A stretch of DNA of 64,000 bases from Paraburkholderia kirstenboschensis (GTDB lineage: Bacteria; Pseudomonadota; Gammaproteobacteria; Burkholderiales; Burkholderiaceae): contig NZ_CAJHCR010000001.1 of assembly GCF_904848585.1 (NCBI RefSeq), forward strand, positions 1,364,001 to 1,428,000, in the 5' to 3' direction. The position numbers and the translations under genes were made by a program. Below the pieces are notes generated by a model. It was given only the letters and a program-made list of their open reading frames with translations, made no database searches and was not told the origin of the DNA. This document shows positions 55,301 through 62,575 of the stretch, in pieces; the stretch's first letter is position 1, and each line of letters starts with the position of its first letter.

Positions 55301-56565
55301 TGATGGAGCGCATCGATTGCGACGGCGAATATCAGGAAAGCGCGGACGCGTGGCTCGAACGCGTGATCGTGCGAATCAACGAAGAAGATGCCGCGCTGCA
55401 TGCGGTGCCGCCGGACGGCATGATCAACGCAGTGGTGCCGGGCGCCGTGCCGACCAAGACGCGTCCCGCCGCTTCGCGGCTCGTCACCAACCTTCGTTTG
55501 AACAAGCAGGGCGCGGCGAAGGACACGCGCTACTTCTCGCTTAGCGTGGGCGACTCGGGCCTCGAATACGAAGCGGGCGACGCGCTCGGCGTGTGGCCGA
55601 GCAACTGCCCGGAACTGGTCGAAGAACTGATCGAACTCGTAGGCGTGAGCGCGGATACGCCGGTGCATGTTGCGAGTGCGGGCGAGATGCGACTCGCGGA
55701 TGCCCTTGGCAAACACTACGAGATTGCACGTCCGAATCCGGACGCGCTCACCTTCATCGCATCGCGCAGCAGCAACGGCGCGCTACGCGAACTGCTCACG
55801 CCCGAGCGCCGCACCGACCTCAAGCAGTGGCTGTGGGGCCAACAGCTTGCGGACGTTCTGCACGAGTTTCCCGTGAAGCTCTCCGCGACCGAATTGACGG
55901 GCATGCTCAAGCGCCTGCAGCCGCGCTTGTATTCGATTGCGTCGAGCCCGAAAGCGCATCCGGGCGAAGTCCATCTGACGGTATCGGCTGTGCGTTACAA
56001 CAATGGCCGGCGTCATCGCAAAGGCGTCTCGTCGACGTTTCTTGCGGACCGTGCTGGCGACGTGAACGTGCCGGTGTTCGTGCAGAAGTCGGCGCACTTT
56101 CGTCCTCCTCATCAATCCGATACGCCGATGATCATGGTCGGTCCCGGCACCGGCGTTGCACCGTTTCGCGGCTTTCTGCACGAGCGCCGTGCACGCGGGG
56201 ACAAGGGACGCAACTGGCTCTTCTTCGGCGAGCAACATGCCGCGAGCGATTTCTACTATCGCGACGAACTCGAAGCACTGCGCGACAGCGGAGTGCTGAC
56301 TCGCCTCGACGTGGCTTTCTCGCGCGATCAAGCCGACAAGATCTATGTGCAGGACCGCATGCGCGAGCACGGCGCTCAGCTGTGGGCATGGCTCGAAGAG
56401 GGCGCACATTTCTACGTATGCGGCGACGCGAATCGCATGGCGCGCGATGTCGACGCCGCGCTGAAAGAAGTGGTGGCAAAACACGGCGGCATGAGCGATG
56501 ACAACGCCAGCGAATACGTGAGCCGCCTCGCGCGGGAAAAACGCTACGCACGCGACGTTTATTGA
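52336..56565 (+). CDS. nasA: Assimilatory nitrate reductase fused to a CysJ-type diflavin reductase
   Basis: A 1409-residue fusion. Residues 1-720 are a molybdopterin nitrate reductase with an N-terminal [4Fe-4S] site (Cys10, 13, 17, 45) and PEDAVTLGIKPKDPVEIRSR in the dinucleotide-binding domain. After a low-complexity linker (about 720-770) comes a CysJ-like segment, a flavodoxin domain from residue 870 (TLLWASQTGNTESLTERYAT), the FAD domain (RLYSIASSPKAHPGEVHLTV) and the NAD(P)H domain (IMVGPGTGVAPFRGF, FYVCGDANRMARDVD), ending RYARDVY. It should pass electrons from NAD(P)H to nitrate within one chain. ATG 52336 is preferred over TTG 52327; no clear ribosome site. Confidence 0.93.
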   Translation: MSSTNVKTVCPYCGVGCGMVLHVEDGQVVKISGDKEHPANFGRLCTKGQSAHVALRKSGRLEGAFVRHARGQDPAPLPMAQAITDTAARLRKLLDEHGPDALSFYVSGQMSIEAQYLVNKLAKGFVRTNNIESNSRLCMASAGSGYKLSLGADGPPGSYDDIDHADLFFVIGANMADCHPILFLRMMDRVKAGAKLIVVDPRRNATAEKADLFLQIKPGTDLALLNGLLHLLHENGHTDSAFIDEHTVGWDAMPAFLADYTPENVAQITGLCVDDIRRAAAMIGNAKEWMSCWTMGLNQSTHGTWHTNAICNLHLATGKICRRGSGPFSLTGQPNAMGGREMGYMGPGLPGQRSVLVDEDRAFIEDLWSIPKGTLRTEVGNGTIDMFARMAAGEIKACWIICTNPVASVANRQNAIAGLSAAELVIAQDAFLDTETNRYADVLLPGALWAEAEGVMINSERNLTLMQKGIEPPGAALPDWQIIARIACEMGFANAFSYASAEEVFAEITRASNPKTGYDLRGASHRRLKETPLQWPLASDDCAGRNPLRYINDGVNQPLLQRADGTRARLVFPTASGRAMFFARAFAAPAELPDREFPVVLNTGRLQHQWHTMTKTGKVAMLNKLNPGPFVEIHPEDAVTLGIKPKDPVEIRSRRGRAVLPAVVSDRVSAGNCFAPMHWNDVFGDDLCINAVTSDAIDPVSQQPELKFCAVALSRVEHDTVQPDPAEDGGTLAELAAEGEAARGSMSGAASGASSTELPASAREANMPRIEALTNLLQLPAVPTPSFNDRERAYLAGFVSGLRSAEAHGIDAVPVLPGSAPFDSTNRLYVDGLLAGLYSRGATHASAANATLNHAHADTQESGVRIVRTRPKVTLLWASQTGNTESLTERYATRLMESRFEIRTSCMADYAVSTLAKAQYVLLMTSTFGDGDAPDNAQGFWTQLCADGAPRLDGVRFAVLALGDRTYDQFCGYGRRLDERLAAQGALRLMERIDCDGEYQESADAWLERVIVRINEEDAALHAVPPDGMINAVVPGAVPTKTRPAASRLVTNLRLNKQGAAKDTRYFSLSVGDSGLEYEAGDALGVWPSNCPELVEELIELVGVSADTPVHVASAGEMRLADALGKHYEIARPNPDALTFIASRSSNGALRELLTPERRTDLKQWLWGQQLADVLHEFPVKLSATELTGMLKRLQPRLYSIASSPKAHPGEVHLTVSAVRYNNGRRHRKGVSSTFLADRAGDVNVPVFVQKSAHFRPPHQSDTPMIMVGPGTGVAPFRGFLHERRARGDKGRNWLFFGEQHAASDFYYRDELEALRDSGVLTRLDVAFSRDQADKIYVQDRMREHGAQLWAWLEEGAHFYVCGDANRMARDVDAALKEVVAKHGGMSDDNASEYVSRLAREKRYARDVY

Positions 56566-56568
56566 GCG

Positions 56569-56582
56569 CGATGCGCGCATCG
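56569..56582. other. 14-bp perfect palindrome after nasA
   Basis: CGATGCGCGCATCG begins 4 bp after the nasA stop codon and 51 bp before the transporter promoter. It could be a binding site or part of a weak terminator; no T tract follows. Confidence 0.3.
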
Positions 56583-56632
56583 GATTCAAGCTTCAACGAG
56601 TACGCAGTTCTGCATTAAAGATCGGGCCCGCA

Positions 56633-56648
56633 TGGCATAGACGTTGCA
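56633..56648 (+). promoter_or_regulatory. Sigma-54 promoter of the nitrate transporter
   Basis: TGGCAT-AGACG-TTGCA has the -24 GG and -12 GC at the right spacing, with one mismatch to TGGCAC. Its predicted start is near 56659, giving an 86-base leader with no intrinsic terminator seen. No GCAC-N7-GTGC dyad was found just upstream. Confidence 0.7.
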
Positions 56649-56744
56649 TAGATAACGCGGGTTCCAACATAGTGATCATTCCGGTGCGTGACGATGCATG
56701 CGGTCAGCCGAATGATCTGAAAATCAGTTTAGTGAGGATGTCTG

Positions 56745-58112
56745 ATGAAAAACGTGATGCGCTCCCTTAAGAGTGGAGACTGGCGCGCGCTGGTAGCGTG
56801 TTTCCTCTATTTCGATACCGGCTTCACGGTCTGGGTGCTATATGGCCCGCTCGCGCCGTTCATCAGCAAGAGCATCTCGATGACCCCCGCGCAGCAAGGT
56901 CTGCTCGTCGCTGTGCCTGTTCTATCCGCAGCGATCTTGCGGGTGACGCTCGGCAACCTCTATCAATCGGCGCATGGTAAGCGCATTGCGTTGCTCGGCG
57001 TGCTGCTCTCGGCCGTGCCGACCATTGTGTTGCCGGCGCTGCCGTTCGTTCCGTCGTACACGCTGCTGCTCGTGCTCGGTGTGTTCCTCGGCGTGGGCGG
57101 TGCGAGCTTCGCCGTTGCATTGCCGATGGCCGGCAGCAACTATCCGCCGAAGGTCCAGGGTCTCGTGCTGGGACTCGCCGCCGCGGGGAACATCGGCGCG
57201 GTGCTCGACGGTTTCCTGTTCCCGCAACTCGCCACTCACTACGGCTGGCAGGCCGCAACGGGCGGTGCGTTGCCCTTGCTCGCTATCGCCGGGATCACGC
57301 TGTACTTCTGGGCGAACGACTCCGGCGTGAAGACGGGCAGCGTGCTGCGCGCATTCGGCAGCTTCGTGGTGACGCTCGTCGGCTTGATCGTGCTCGTGCT
57401 GCTGGTCGAAGCGGGCATCTTCGGTTCGGGCAAGACCGGTGTGCTGCTGTTGCCGGTGATCGGCGCGCTGCTTGCCATCGCGGTGCTGCCCAAGCGTTAT
57501 CGCGCGGTGCTGGCGGAGCGCGACACGTGGGTCATCATGCTCGTCTATAGCATCACGTTCGGGGGTTTCGTGGGTATGTCCTCGTATGTGTCGCTGCTGC
57601 TTACCAATCTCTATCAACTGTCGAAGATCGATGCGGGCCTCTTCATGGCGCTTCTCGCCGCGACCGGCGCGCTCGTGCGTCCGCTTGGCGGCCTGATCGC
57701 GGACAAGGTCTCCGGCGTGCGCGCACTGACCGTGCTGCTCGCCATCATCTCGGTGTGCGACTTCGTATTCGCCGCGGTCATGCCTACGCTCGCGGGCGGC
57801 ATTGCGCTGCTGCTTTGCCTGTACCTCGCCTTTGGCCTCGGCAATGGCGCGACGTTCCAGCTCGTGCCGCATCGCTGGGCCGGCCGCACCGGCCTGATGT
57901 CGGGCATCGTCGGCGCGGCGGGCGGCATTGGCGGTTTCTATCTGCCTGTCGTGATGGGCATGGCGAAGGAAAGCACCGGTTCATATCAGATGGGCTTTGC
58001 CACCTTCGGCGCGCTGGCCGCCTGTGCGTTTGTCGCAATCGTCGCGCTGCGCCGGCCGTGGATGGCGTGGTCGATGCAATCGGGCGTGATGCACGCTCAT
58101 GCAACCGAGTAA
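56745..58112 (+). CDS. narK: Nitrate/nitrite MFS transporter (NarK/NasA type)
   Basis: A 455-residue inner-membrane protein with 12 membrane segments, of the nitrate-nitrite porter branch. It has the two glycine-rich nitrate signatures: GVGGASFAVALPMAGSNYPP in the first half and LAFGLGNGATFQLVPHRW in the second. It should import nitrate for the nasA-nirBD pathway. GAGG lies about 9 bases before the ATG. It sits directly after nasA but has its own sigma-54 promoter. Confidence 0.93.
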   Translation: MKNVMRSLKSGDWRALVACFLYFDTGFTVWVLYGPLAPFISKSISMTPAQQGLLVAVPVLSAAILRVTLGNLYQSAHGKRIALLGVLLSAVPTIVLPALPFVPSYTLLLVLGVFLGVGGASFAVALPMAGSNYPPKVQGLVLGLAAAGNIGAVLDGFLFPQLATHYGWQAATGGALPLLAIAGITLYFWANDSGVKTGSVLRAFGSFVVTLVGLIVLVLLVEAGIFGSGKTGVLLLPVIGALLAIAVLPKRYRAVLAERDTWVIMLVYSITFGGFVGMSSYVSLLLTNLYQLSKIDAGLFMALLAATGALVRPLGGLIADKVSGVRALTVLLAIISVCDFVFAAVMPTLAGGIALLLCLYLAFGLGNGATFQLVPHRWAGRTGLMSGIVGAAGGIGGFYLPVVMGMAKESTGSYQMGFATFGALAACAFVAIVALRRPWMAWSMQSGVMHAHATE

Positions 58113-58218
58113 GGCACCGTGTAACGACAAGCAGTAACCCAGCGCATCAACGGCCGCGTCGACGCTCAAGCAATTGCGCGCCGACGCGGCCCGCCGATCG
58201 GCATCTTCAGAAGTAGAT

Positions 58219-58914
58219 ATGCTCACAACAATAGAACGGCTTCAGGGCGCACGGTCCGACCCAGCGCAAGCGGACGTGTCCAGCGAAGTGTTGAGCTCGT
58301 TGATCAACATTGCAGGGCGTCAACGGATGCTTTCGCAGCGCATCGTCTTCAAGGCAATGCTCGCGCTGCGTCGAAGCGAGGGCGCGCTCGCCGTCGCGCA
58401 AGAGACGTTGCGCACCTTTGCGGACAGTCATGCGGCACTGGTGCAAGGCCGCGATGGTCTGCCGGGGCTCTTTTCGCCCGCTCTGCGCGAGGCTTTTCAT
58501 GGCAACGGGAGCGGCAGCGGACACGTCGCGAAGAAGATCACGGACTTCATCGCATTGGCGGGCACAGCGCTCGACGCCATAGCGCGCGACTCTGCGAGCC
58601 CCGAACGTGCCGTCGAGGCCCTGATCGCGTCAGCGGACCCGTTGCTCAGCGACCTGCATGGCGTGACAGCGGTCTACGAACAGGAAAGCCGCCGCATTGC
58701 GCGTGCTCAGAAGAAAGAGCAACAGCACTTGATCGAGCGGATCAAGTCGATCGCGAAAGAAGCGCATATCGTGTCCTTCAACGGCCAGATCGTGGCGAGC
58801 CGCACGGACGTGACCGGCCGCGAGTTCGCGGTCGTGGCCGGCGTAATGACTTCGATCACGAAGGAACTGGAGGCAGTGGTAAGCGCATTCGTGAAGAAAA
58901 CTTCTGGCGCGTGA
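58219..58914 (+). CDS. Soluble PilJ-type (NarX/PilJ N-terminal-like) sensor protein
   Basis: A 231-residue protein without signal peptide or membrane segment. Residues 25-42 (SSLINIAGRQRMLSQRIV) are the hallmark of the PilJ/type IV-pili MCP N-terminal domain, related to the nitrate-binding P-box region of NarX. The C-terminal part (ERIKSIAKEAHIVSFNGQIV to the end) resembles a truncated chemoreceptor helix. No kinase, ANTAR or HTH domain is attached. Following the nitrate transporter by 106 bp, it is a candidate cytoplasmic nitrate sensor. The ATG at 58219 is preferred over a start 15 codons earlier; no strong ribosome site. Confidence 0.75.
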   Translation: MLTTIERLQGARSDPAQADVSSEVLSSLINIAGRQRMLSQRIVFKAMLALRRSEGALAVAQETLRTFADSHAALVQGRDGLPGLFSPALREAFHGNGSGSGHVAKKITDFIALAGTALDAIARDSASPERAVEALIASADPLLSDLHGVTAVYEQESRRIARAQKKEQQHLIERIKSIAKEAHIVSFNGQIVASRTDVTGREFAVVAGVMTSITKELEAVVSAFVKKTSGA

Positions 58915-59024
58915 TAAGTAGTTCGCGCAACGCGCAGCGCGCCTGATACTTATCGCCGGCCCACCTGCCCACACGTGCCCATCCCGGCTATGCTTGGCGT
59001 TTTCGCAAACGTCGAGGCAAGTAC

Positions 59025-59513
59025 ATGAACAGCGGATGGCAGGCCGTGTGGGCAACGGCCAAGGCAGAATTCTCCGATCTCGGGGATCCGGCCGATGTAA
59101 CGCAGGTGCTGATGCGTCTCGGGCTCGCGCTGATACTGGGAGGCGTGATCGGTTTCGAGCGGGAAATATCGCGGCGCGACGCCGGTATGCGCACGCACAT
59201 GATGGTGGCGGTGGGCGCGGCCCTGTTCGTCGTCGTGCCGCTGCAAGCGGGTTTTTCGCAGGACAACATGAGCCGCGTGCTGCAAGGACTCGTGTCCGGC
59301 GTCGGCTTTCTCGGCGCGGGCGCCATCATGAAGCTCAGTGCGCAGCGCGAGGTGCGCGGCCTGACGACGGCGGCAAGCCTTTGGCTCAGCGCCGGCGTCG
59401 GTGTGGCCGCGGGCCTCGGGCGCGAGGCCACGGCGATTCTCAGCGTGGTTATCGCGCTGCTGATCCTGTTGAGCGCGCGCCTGGTAAAAGGCAACATGCC
59501 CGACGGCAAATAG
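59025..59513 (+). CDS. MgtC/SapB-family membrane protein
   Basis: A 162-residue protein with four or five membrane segments. It carries the family signatures ALILGGVIGFEREISRRDAG (conserved GxxIGxERE), MRTHMMVAVGAALFVVVPL and GVGFLGAGAIMKLSAQREVR followed by GLTTAASLW. It lacks the long cytoplasmic C-terminal domain of true MgtC and so resembles the shorter SapB/YhiD-like members. Role here unknown. It converges on the porin gene with a 10-bp gap. Confidence 0.9.
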   Translation: MNSGWQAVWATAKAEFSDLGDPADVTQVLMRLGLALILGGVIGFEREISRRDAGMRTHMMVAVGAALFVVVPLQAGFSQDNMSRVLQGLVSGVGFLGAGAIMKLSAQREVRGLTTAASLWLSAGVGVAAGLGREATAILSVVIALLILLSARLVKGNMPDGK

Positions 59514-59523
59514 CACGCGAGCG

Positions 59524-60693
59524 TTAGAACTTATGCCTCAGCGCGACGCGCACGGCGACCTGTGTGCCAGTCGACGAAGGCGCCTGCACACCCGGAATGA
59601 ACGCGTTGTCGAGAATCGAATGGGTCGAGTCCCCCGTGACCTTCTGGTACTCGCCCTGCACATACACGTCCGTGCGTTTGGACACGTTGTAGTCCGCCAT
59701 CAGTCCGACCGAATGGATTTTCGGCTTTACGCTGCCTGACGATGCATCGTAGTTCTCGATCGTGTACACATACTGCGTACCGACGAAAAACGCGGGCGTG
59801 AACTGATATTTGCCGTTCACTTCGAAGTTCTGATACCTGAGCGTGTTCAATGCGACGCCCGGCGCCGCGAGCGGAATGCCGACATAGCCATTGCCGGTCG
59901 GGCTCTTATAGGTGGAGTTCGTATAAGCGAAGCCGACAGTAGCCGAGCCGAACGTATAGTCGATGCCGCCGCCGAAAACGCGCATGCGTGCGGCGATGAA
60001 ACTCGCGTCGTTCGCGGTGATCGCGCCTGTCGCGCCCACCCCGGGATTGTTTGCCCACAGATAGGCTGCCGCGATCAGCAGACCGCCGGTTGCATACTGG
60101 GCGCCAAAGCTATACGCGCGGTTATTGGCGAAGTTCGTGTCGTTGCTGAAGCTGTAGACGCCCCCGAACTGCAGGCCCGCTATTTCGGGGCTCGTGTATT
60201 TCACGCTATTGCCGAGTCTGAATGAGTTGTCGGTGTTGTCGTTGTCGTACGGATGCGCGAACAGGTAGCCGGCCCAATTGCCGTTAGCCGTGGTCTGCGC
60301 GAGGTAATCCACGACCGAGTCGTACTGGCGGCCGAACGTGAGCGTGCCGAAGCGGCTGTCGCTCAATCCCACATAGGCCTGGCGGCCGAACATGCGGCCA
60401 CCCTGGCCGAGCCGCCCCGAGTTCACGTCGAAGCCGTTTTCCAGCTGAAACACGGCTTTCATGCCGCCGCCCAGATCCTCAGAACCTTTCAGGCCCCAAC
60501 GGCTGCCCTGCGCGTAGCCGCTCGCCATCTCCCACACTGCGCCGTGCCCGGCGTTGTTCGTGTAGTCGAGGCCTTCGTCGAGCACGCCATAGAGCGTCAC
60601 GCTGCTTTGTGCGAACGCGCACGGAGCAGCCAGTGACGCAAGGGCTGCGAGAGCACTGAGGGTAGCGGTAGCGGACAAGGTTTTTTTTATCAT
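59524..60693 (-). CDS. Outer-membrane general porin
   Basis: A 389-residue betaproteobacterial porin. The signal peptide ends ALASLAAPCAFAQ, followed by SSVTLYGVLDEGLDYTNN, the standard start of the 16-strand barrel. GSRWGLKGSEDLGGGMKAVF, the loop segment GRMFGRQAYVGLSD, and a C-terminal strand ending VRVALRHKF with terminal Phe needed for BAM assembly are also seen. GGAG lies 6 bases ahead of the ATG. It is divergent from the aldehyde dehydrogenase gene, so joint regulation with substrate uptake is possible. Confidence 0.94.
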   Translation of the reverse strand: MIKKTLSATATLSALAALASLAAPCAFAQSSVTLYGVLDEGLDYTNNAGHGAVWEMASGYAQGSRWGLKGSEDLGGGMKAVFQLENGFDVNSGRLGQGGRMFGRQAYVGLSDSRFGTLTFGRQYDSVVDYLAQTTANGNWAGYLFAHPYDNDNTDNSFRLGNSVKYTSPEIAGLQFGGVYSFSNDTNFANNRAYSFGAQYATGGLLIAAAYLWANNPGVGATGAITANDASFIAARMRVFGGGIDYTFGSATVGFAYTNSTYKSPTGNGYVGIPLAAPGVALNTLRYQNFEVNGKYQFTPAFFVGTQYVYTIENYDASSGSVKPKIHSVGLMADYNVSKRTDVYVQGEYQKVTGDSTHSILDNAFIPGVQAPSSTGTQVAVRVALRHKF

Positions 60694-60963
60694 CGAGAGC
60701 TCCAGACATTGGTAATGAGCGGCGTGTGGCCGAGGCTCGGCGCGGCCGCTGCTTTTTGGCGAAGCCCGGATTCTGCTATTCGTGAGCGGGTTCTCGAATG
60801 AGGCACATCCCTGGATAAACGTGACTTTTTCGAATGTTTGTCCCGCGAATTATTCGCTTGTGGCCGGTCATGACCCAGACAAAAATTCCGTTCATGCACT
60901 TTCGCATGAAGCCGGAAACGACTGGCCATGCGTTTCCCGCACAGCAAGAAGAAGGAGACAAAC
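60694..60963. promoter_or_regulatory. Divergent promoter region of porin and aldehyde dehydrogenase genes
   Basis: 270 bp without a gene. It contains the odd palindrome GCGAAT-T-ATTCGC at 60845-60857, placed where a shared operator for both divergent genes could be. Confidence 0.4.
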
Positions 60964-62415
60964 ATGCGACTCGACCGAAACTTTGCCAACGGCCGTTTCC
61001 TCGAACCCGCCGCCGCAGCGGGTTGCGCCGATCAGGAATTGATCGCCGTCTACAACCCCGCCACCGAAGCGCTCATTGCGCACGTCACGGCCGCGAGCCC
61101 CGCCGAGGTCATTGCAGCAGTGGACGCCGCCGCGGTCGCTCAGAAAGCGTGGCGCAAGCTGCCTTCCGCGGAGCGGGGCGCGTATCTGCACAAGCTCGCC
61201 GACGCGTTGACCGAATGCGCGCCGGACATTGGCGCCGCGCTTGCGCTCGAATCGGGCAAGAGCGTCGCCGACGCCACCAGCGAAGCCGTCTACGCCGGTC
61301 AGATCACGCGTTACCACGCGGAGTGGGCGCGCCGCATCGAAGGCGAGGTCATTCCAAGCGATACGCCCGATGAAAACCTCGTGCTGCATCGGGAGCCGAT
61401 CGGCGTGGTTGCCTGCCTGATCCCGTTCAACTATCCGGTCTATACGTTCATGCGCAAGGTGGCGCCCGCGCTGATCGCCGGCAACACGGTGGTCGTTCGC
61501 CCGAGCAACAACACGCCCACCTCGGCATTCGAAATCGCGCGGGCAGTCGAGAAGGCAGGGCTGCCCGCGGGCGTCGTCAACATCCTGGCCATGAACCATG
61601 CGACGGCTCAGGCGCTTTGCACGCATCCCAGGATCGGCATGATCACGCTGACGGGCAGCGTCGGCGCGGGCCGCAAGGTGCTCGAGTACTGCAAGGAGAA
61701 TATCGCCAAGCCGTCGCTCGAACTGGGCGGCAAGACGCCCGCCATCATCGAGGCCGATGCCGACCTCGAGACAGCCGCGCGTGAACTGGTCGCCTCGAAG
61801 ACCACGCATTGCGGGCAACTTTGCACGGCGATCGAACGTGTCTACGTGCACGAAAGCGTGCACGACCGCTTCGTCGCGCTGCTCAAGCGCCACATGGGCG
61901 CGGTCGAATTCGGCGACCGCAGCGAGCAGCCTTCGCTGATGGGTCCGCTCGTCAATGAAGCGTCGCGACAGTCGATCCACGCGATGGTCGAGCGGGCGAT
62001 TGCAGCGGGCGCGACGCTCGAAACGGGCGGCAAGCTGCCTGCGTCGGCGGAGCGCAAAGGCTTTTTCTATCCGGCCACGCTGCTGTCGAACTGCCGTCAG
62101 GACATGGAGATCGTGCAGGAAGAGACCTTCGGTCCGGTCATGCCGGTCGTCAAATACCGAACGCTCGATGAAGCGCTCGAAATGGCCAACGACCACCAGT
62201 TCGGCTTGTCCTCAGTGCTCTACACGGAGAACTACCGCAGCGCGATGAAAGTCGCCAACGGTATCGAGGCCGGCGAACTCTACGTGAACCGCACGCCGGC
62301 CGATCCGTATCAGGGCTTCCATGCGGGCTGGAAACGCTCGGGGCTCGGCGGCGACGACGGCAAGCACGGCATGCTCGAATTCACGCAGACCCGTCTCGTC
62401 GTCATGAAGTACTGA
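60964..62415 (+). CDS. NAD-dependent aldehyde dehydrogenase, AldA type
   Basis: A 483-residue enzyme whose full length resembles E. coli lactaldehyde/glycolaldehyde dehydrogenase AldA. It shows AEWARRIEGEVIPSD, PSLELGGKTPAIIEADADLE with the catalytic Glu, the Cys in THCGQLCTAIERVYV, EETFGPVMPVVKY and the AldA-like end YQGFHAGWKRSGLGGDDGKH. It oxidises a small hydroxyaldehyde to the acid with NAD+. The ATG at 60964 has AAGGAG 7 bases upstream. It heads a probable sugar or sugar-acid catabolic unit with the transporter and enolase-superfamily gene downstream. Confidence 0.88.
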   Translation: MRLDRNFANGRFLEPAAAAGCADQELIAVYNPATEALIAHVTAASPAEVIAAVDAAAVAQKAWRKLPSAERGAYLHKLADALTECAPDIGAALALESGKSVADATSEAVYAGQITRYHAEWARRIEGEVIPSDTPDENLVLHREPIGVVACLIPFNYPVYTFMRKVAPALIAGNTVVVRPSNNTPTSAFEIARAVEKAGLPAGVVNILAMNHATAQALCTHPRIGMITLTGSVGAGRKVLEYCKENIAKPSLELGGKTPAIIEADADLETAARELVASKTTHCGQLCTAIERVYVHESVHDRFVALLKRHMGAVEFGDRSEQPSLMGPLVNEASRQSIHAMVERAIAAGATLETGGKLPASAERKGFFYPATLLSNCRQDMEIVQEETFGPVMPVVKYRTLDEALEMANDHQFGLSSVLYTENYRSAMKVANGIEAGELYVNRTPADPYQGFHAGWKRSGLGGDDGKHGMLEFTQTRLVVMKY

Positions 62416-62575
62416 TGTAGAACCGGCGCGCGCCGCGCCGTGCATGGCAGTCCGCAAGGCACGGCGTGCGCTTGCCTTGCTTCGTCCAGAGGCAGCGAAG
62501 CGCTGCCACTCATAACAAAACATATTGGAGACGCACAGGCCGCTCATGCGGCACTGTGTCCCTCAGGAGGCTCAC

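Noticed and set aside
54595..55716. Minus-strand frame antisense to the nasA flavodoxin region
   Set aside because: No recognisable domain and no ribosome site; the plus strand encodes a conserved enzyme.
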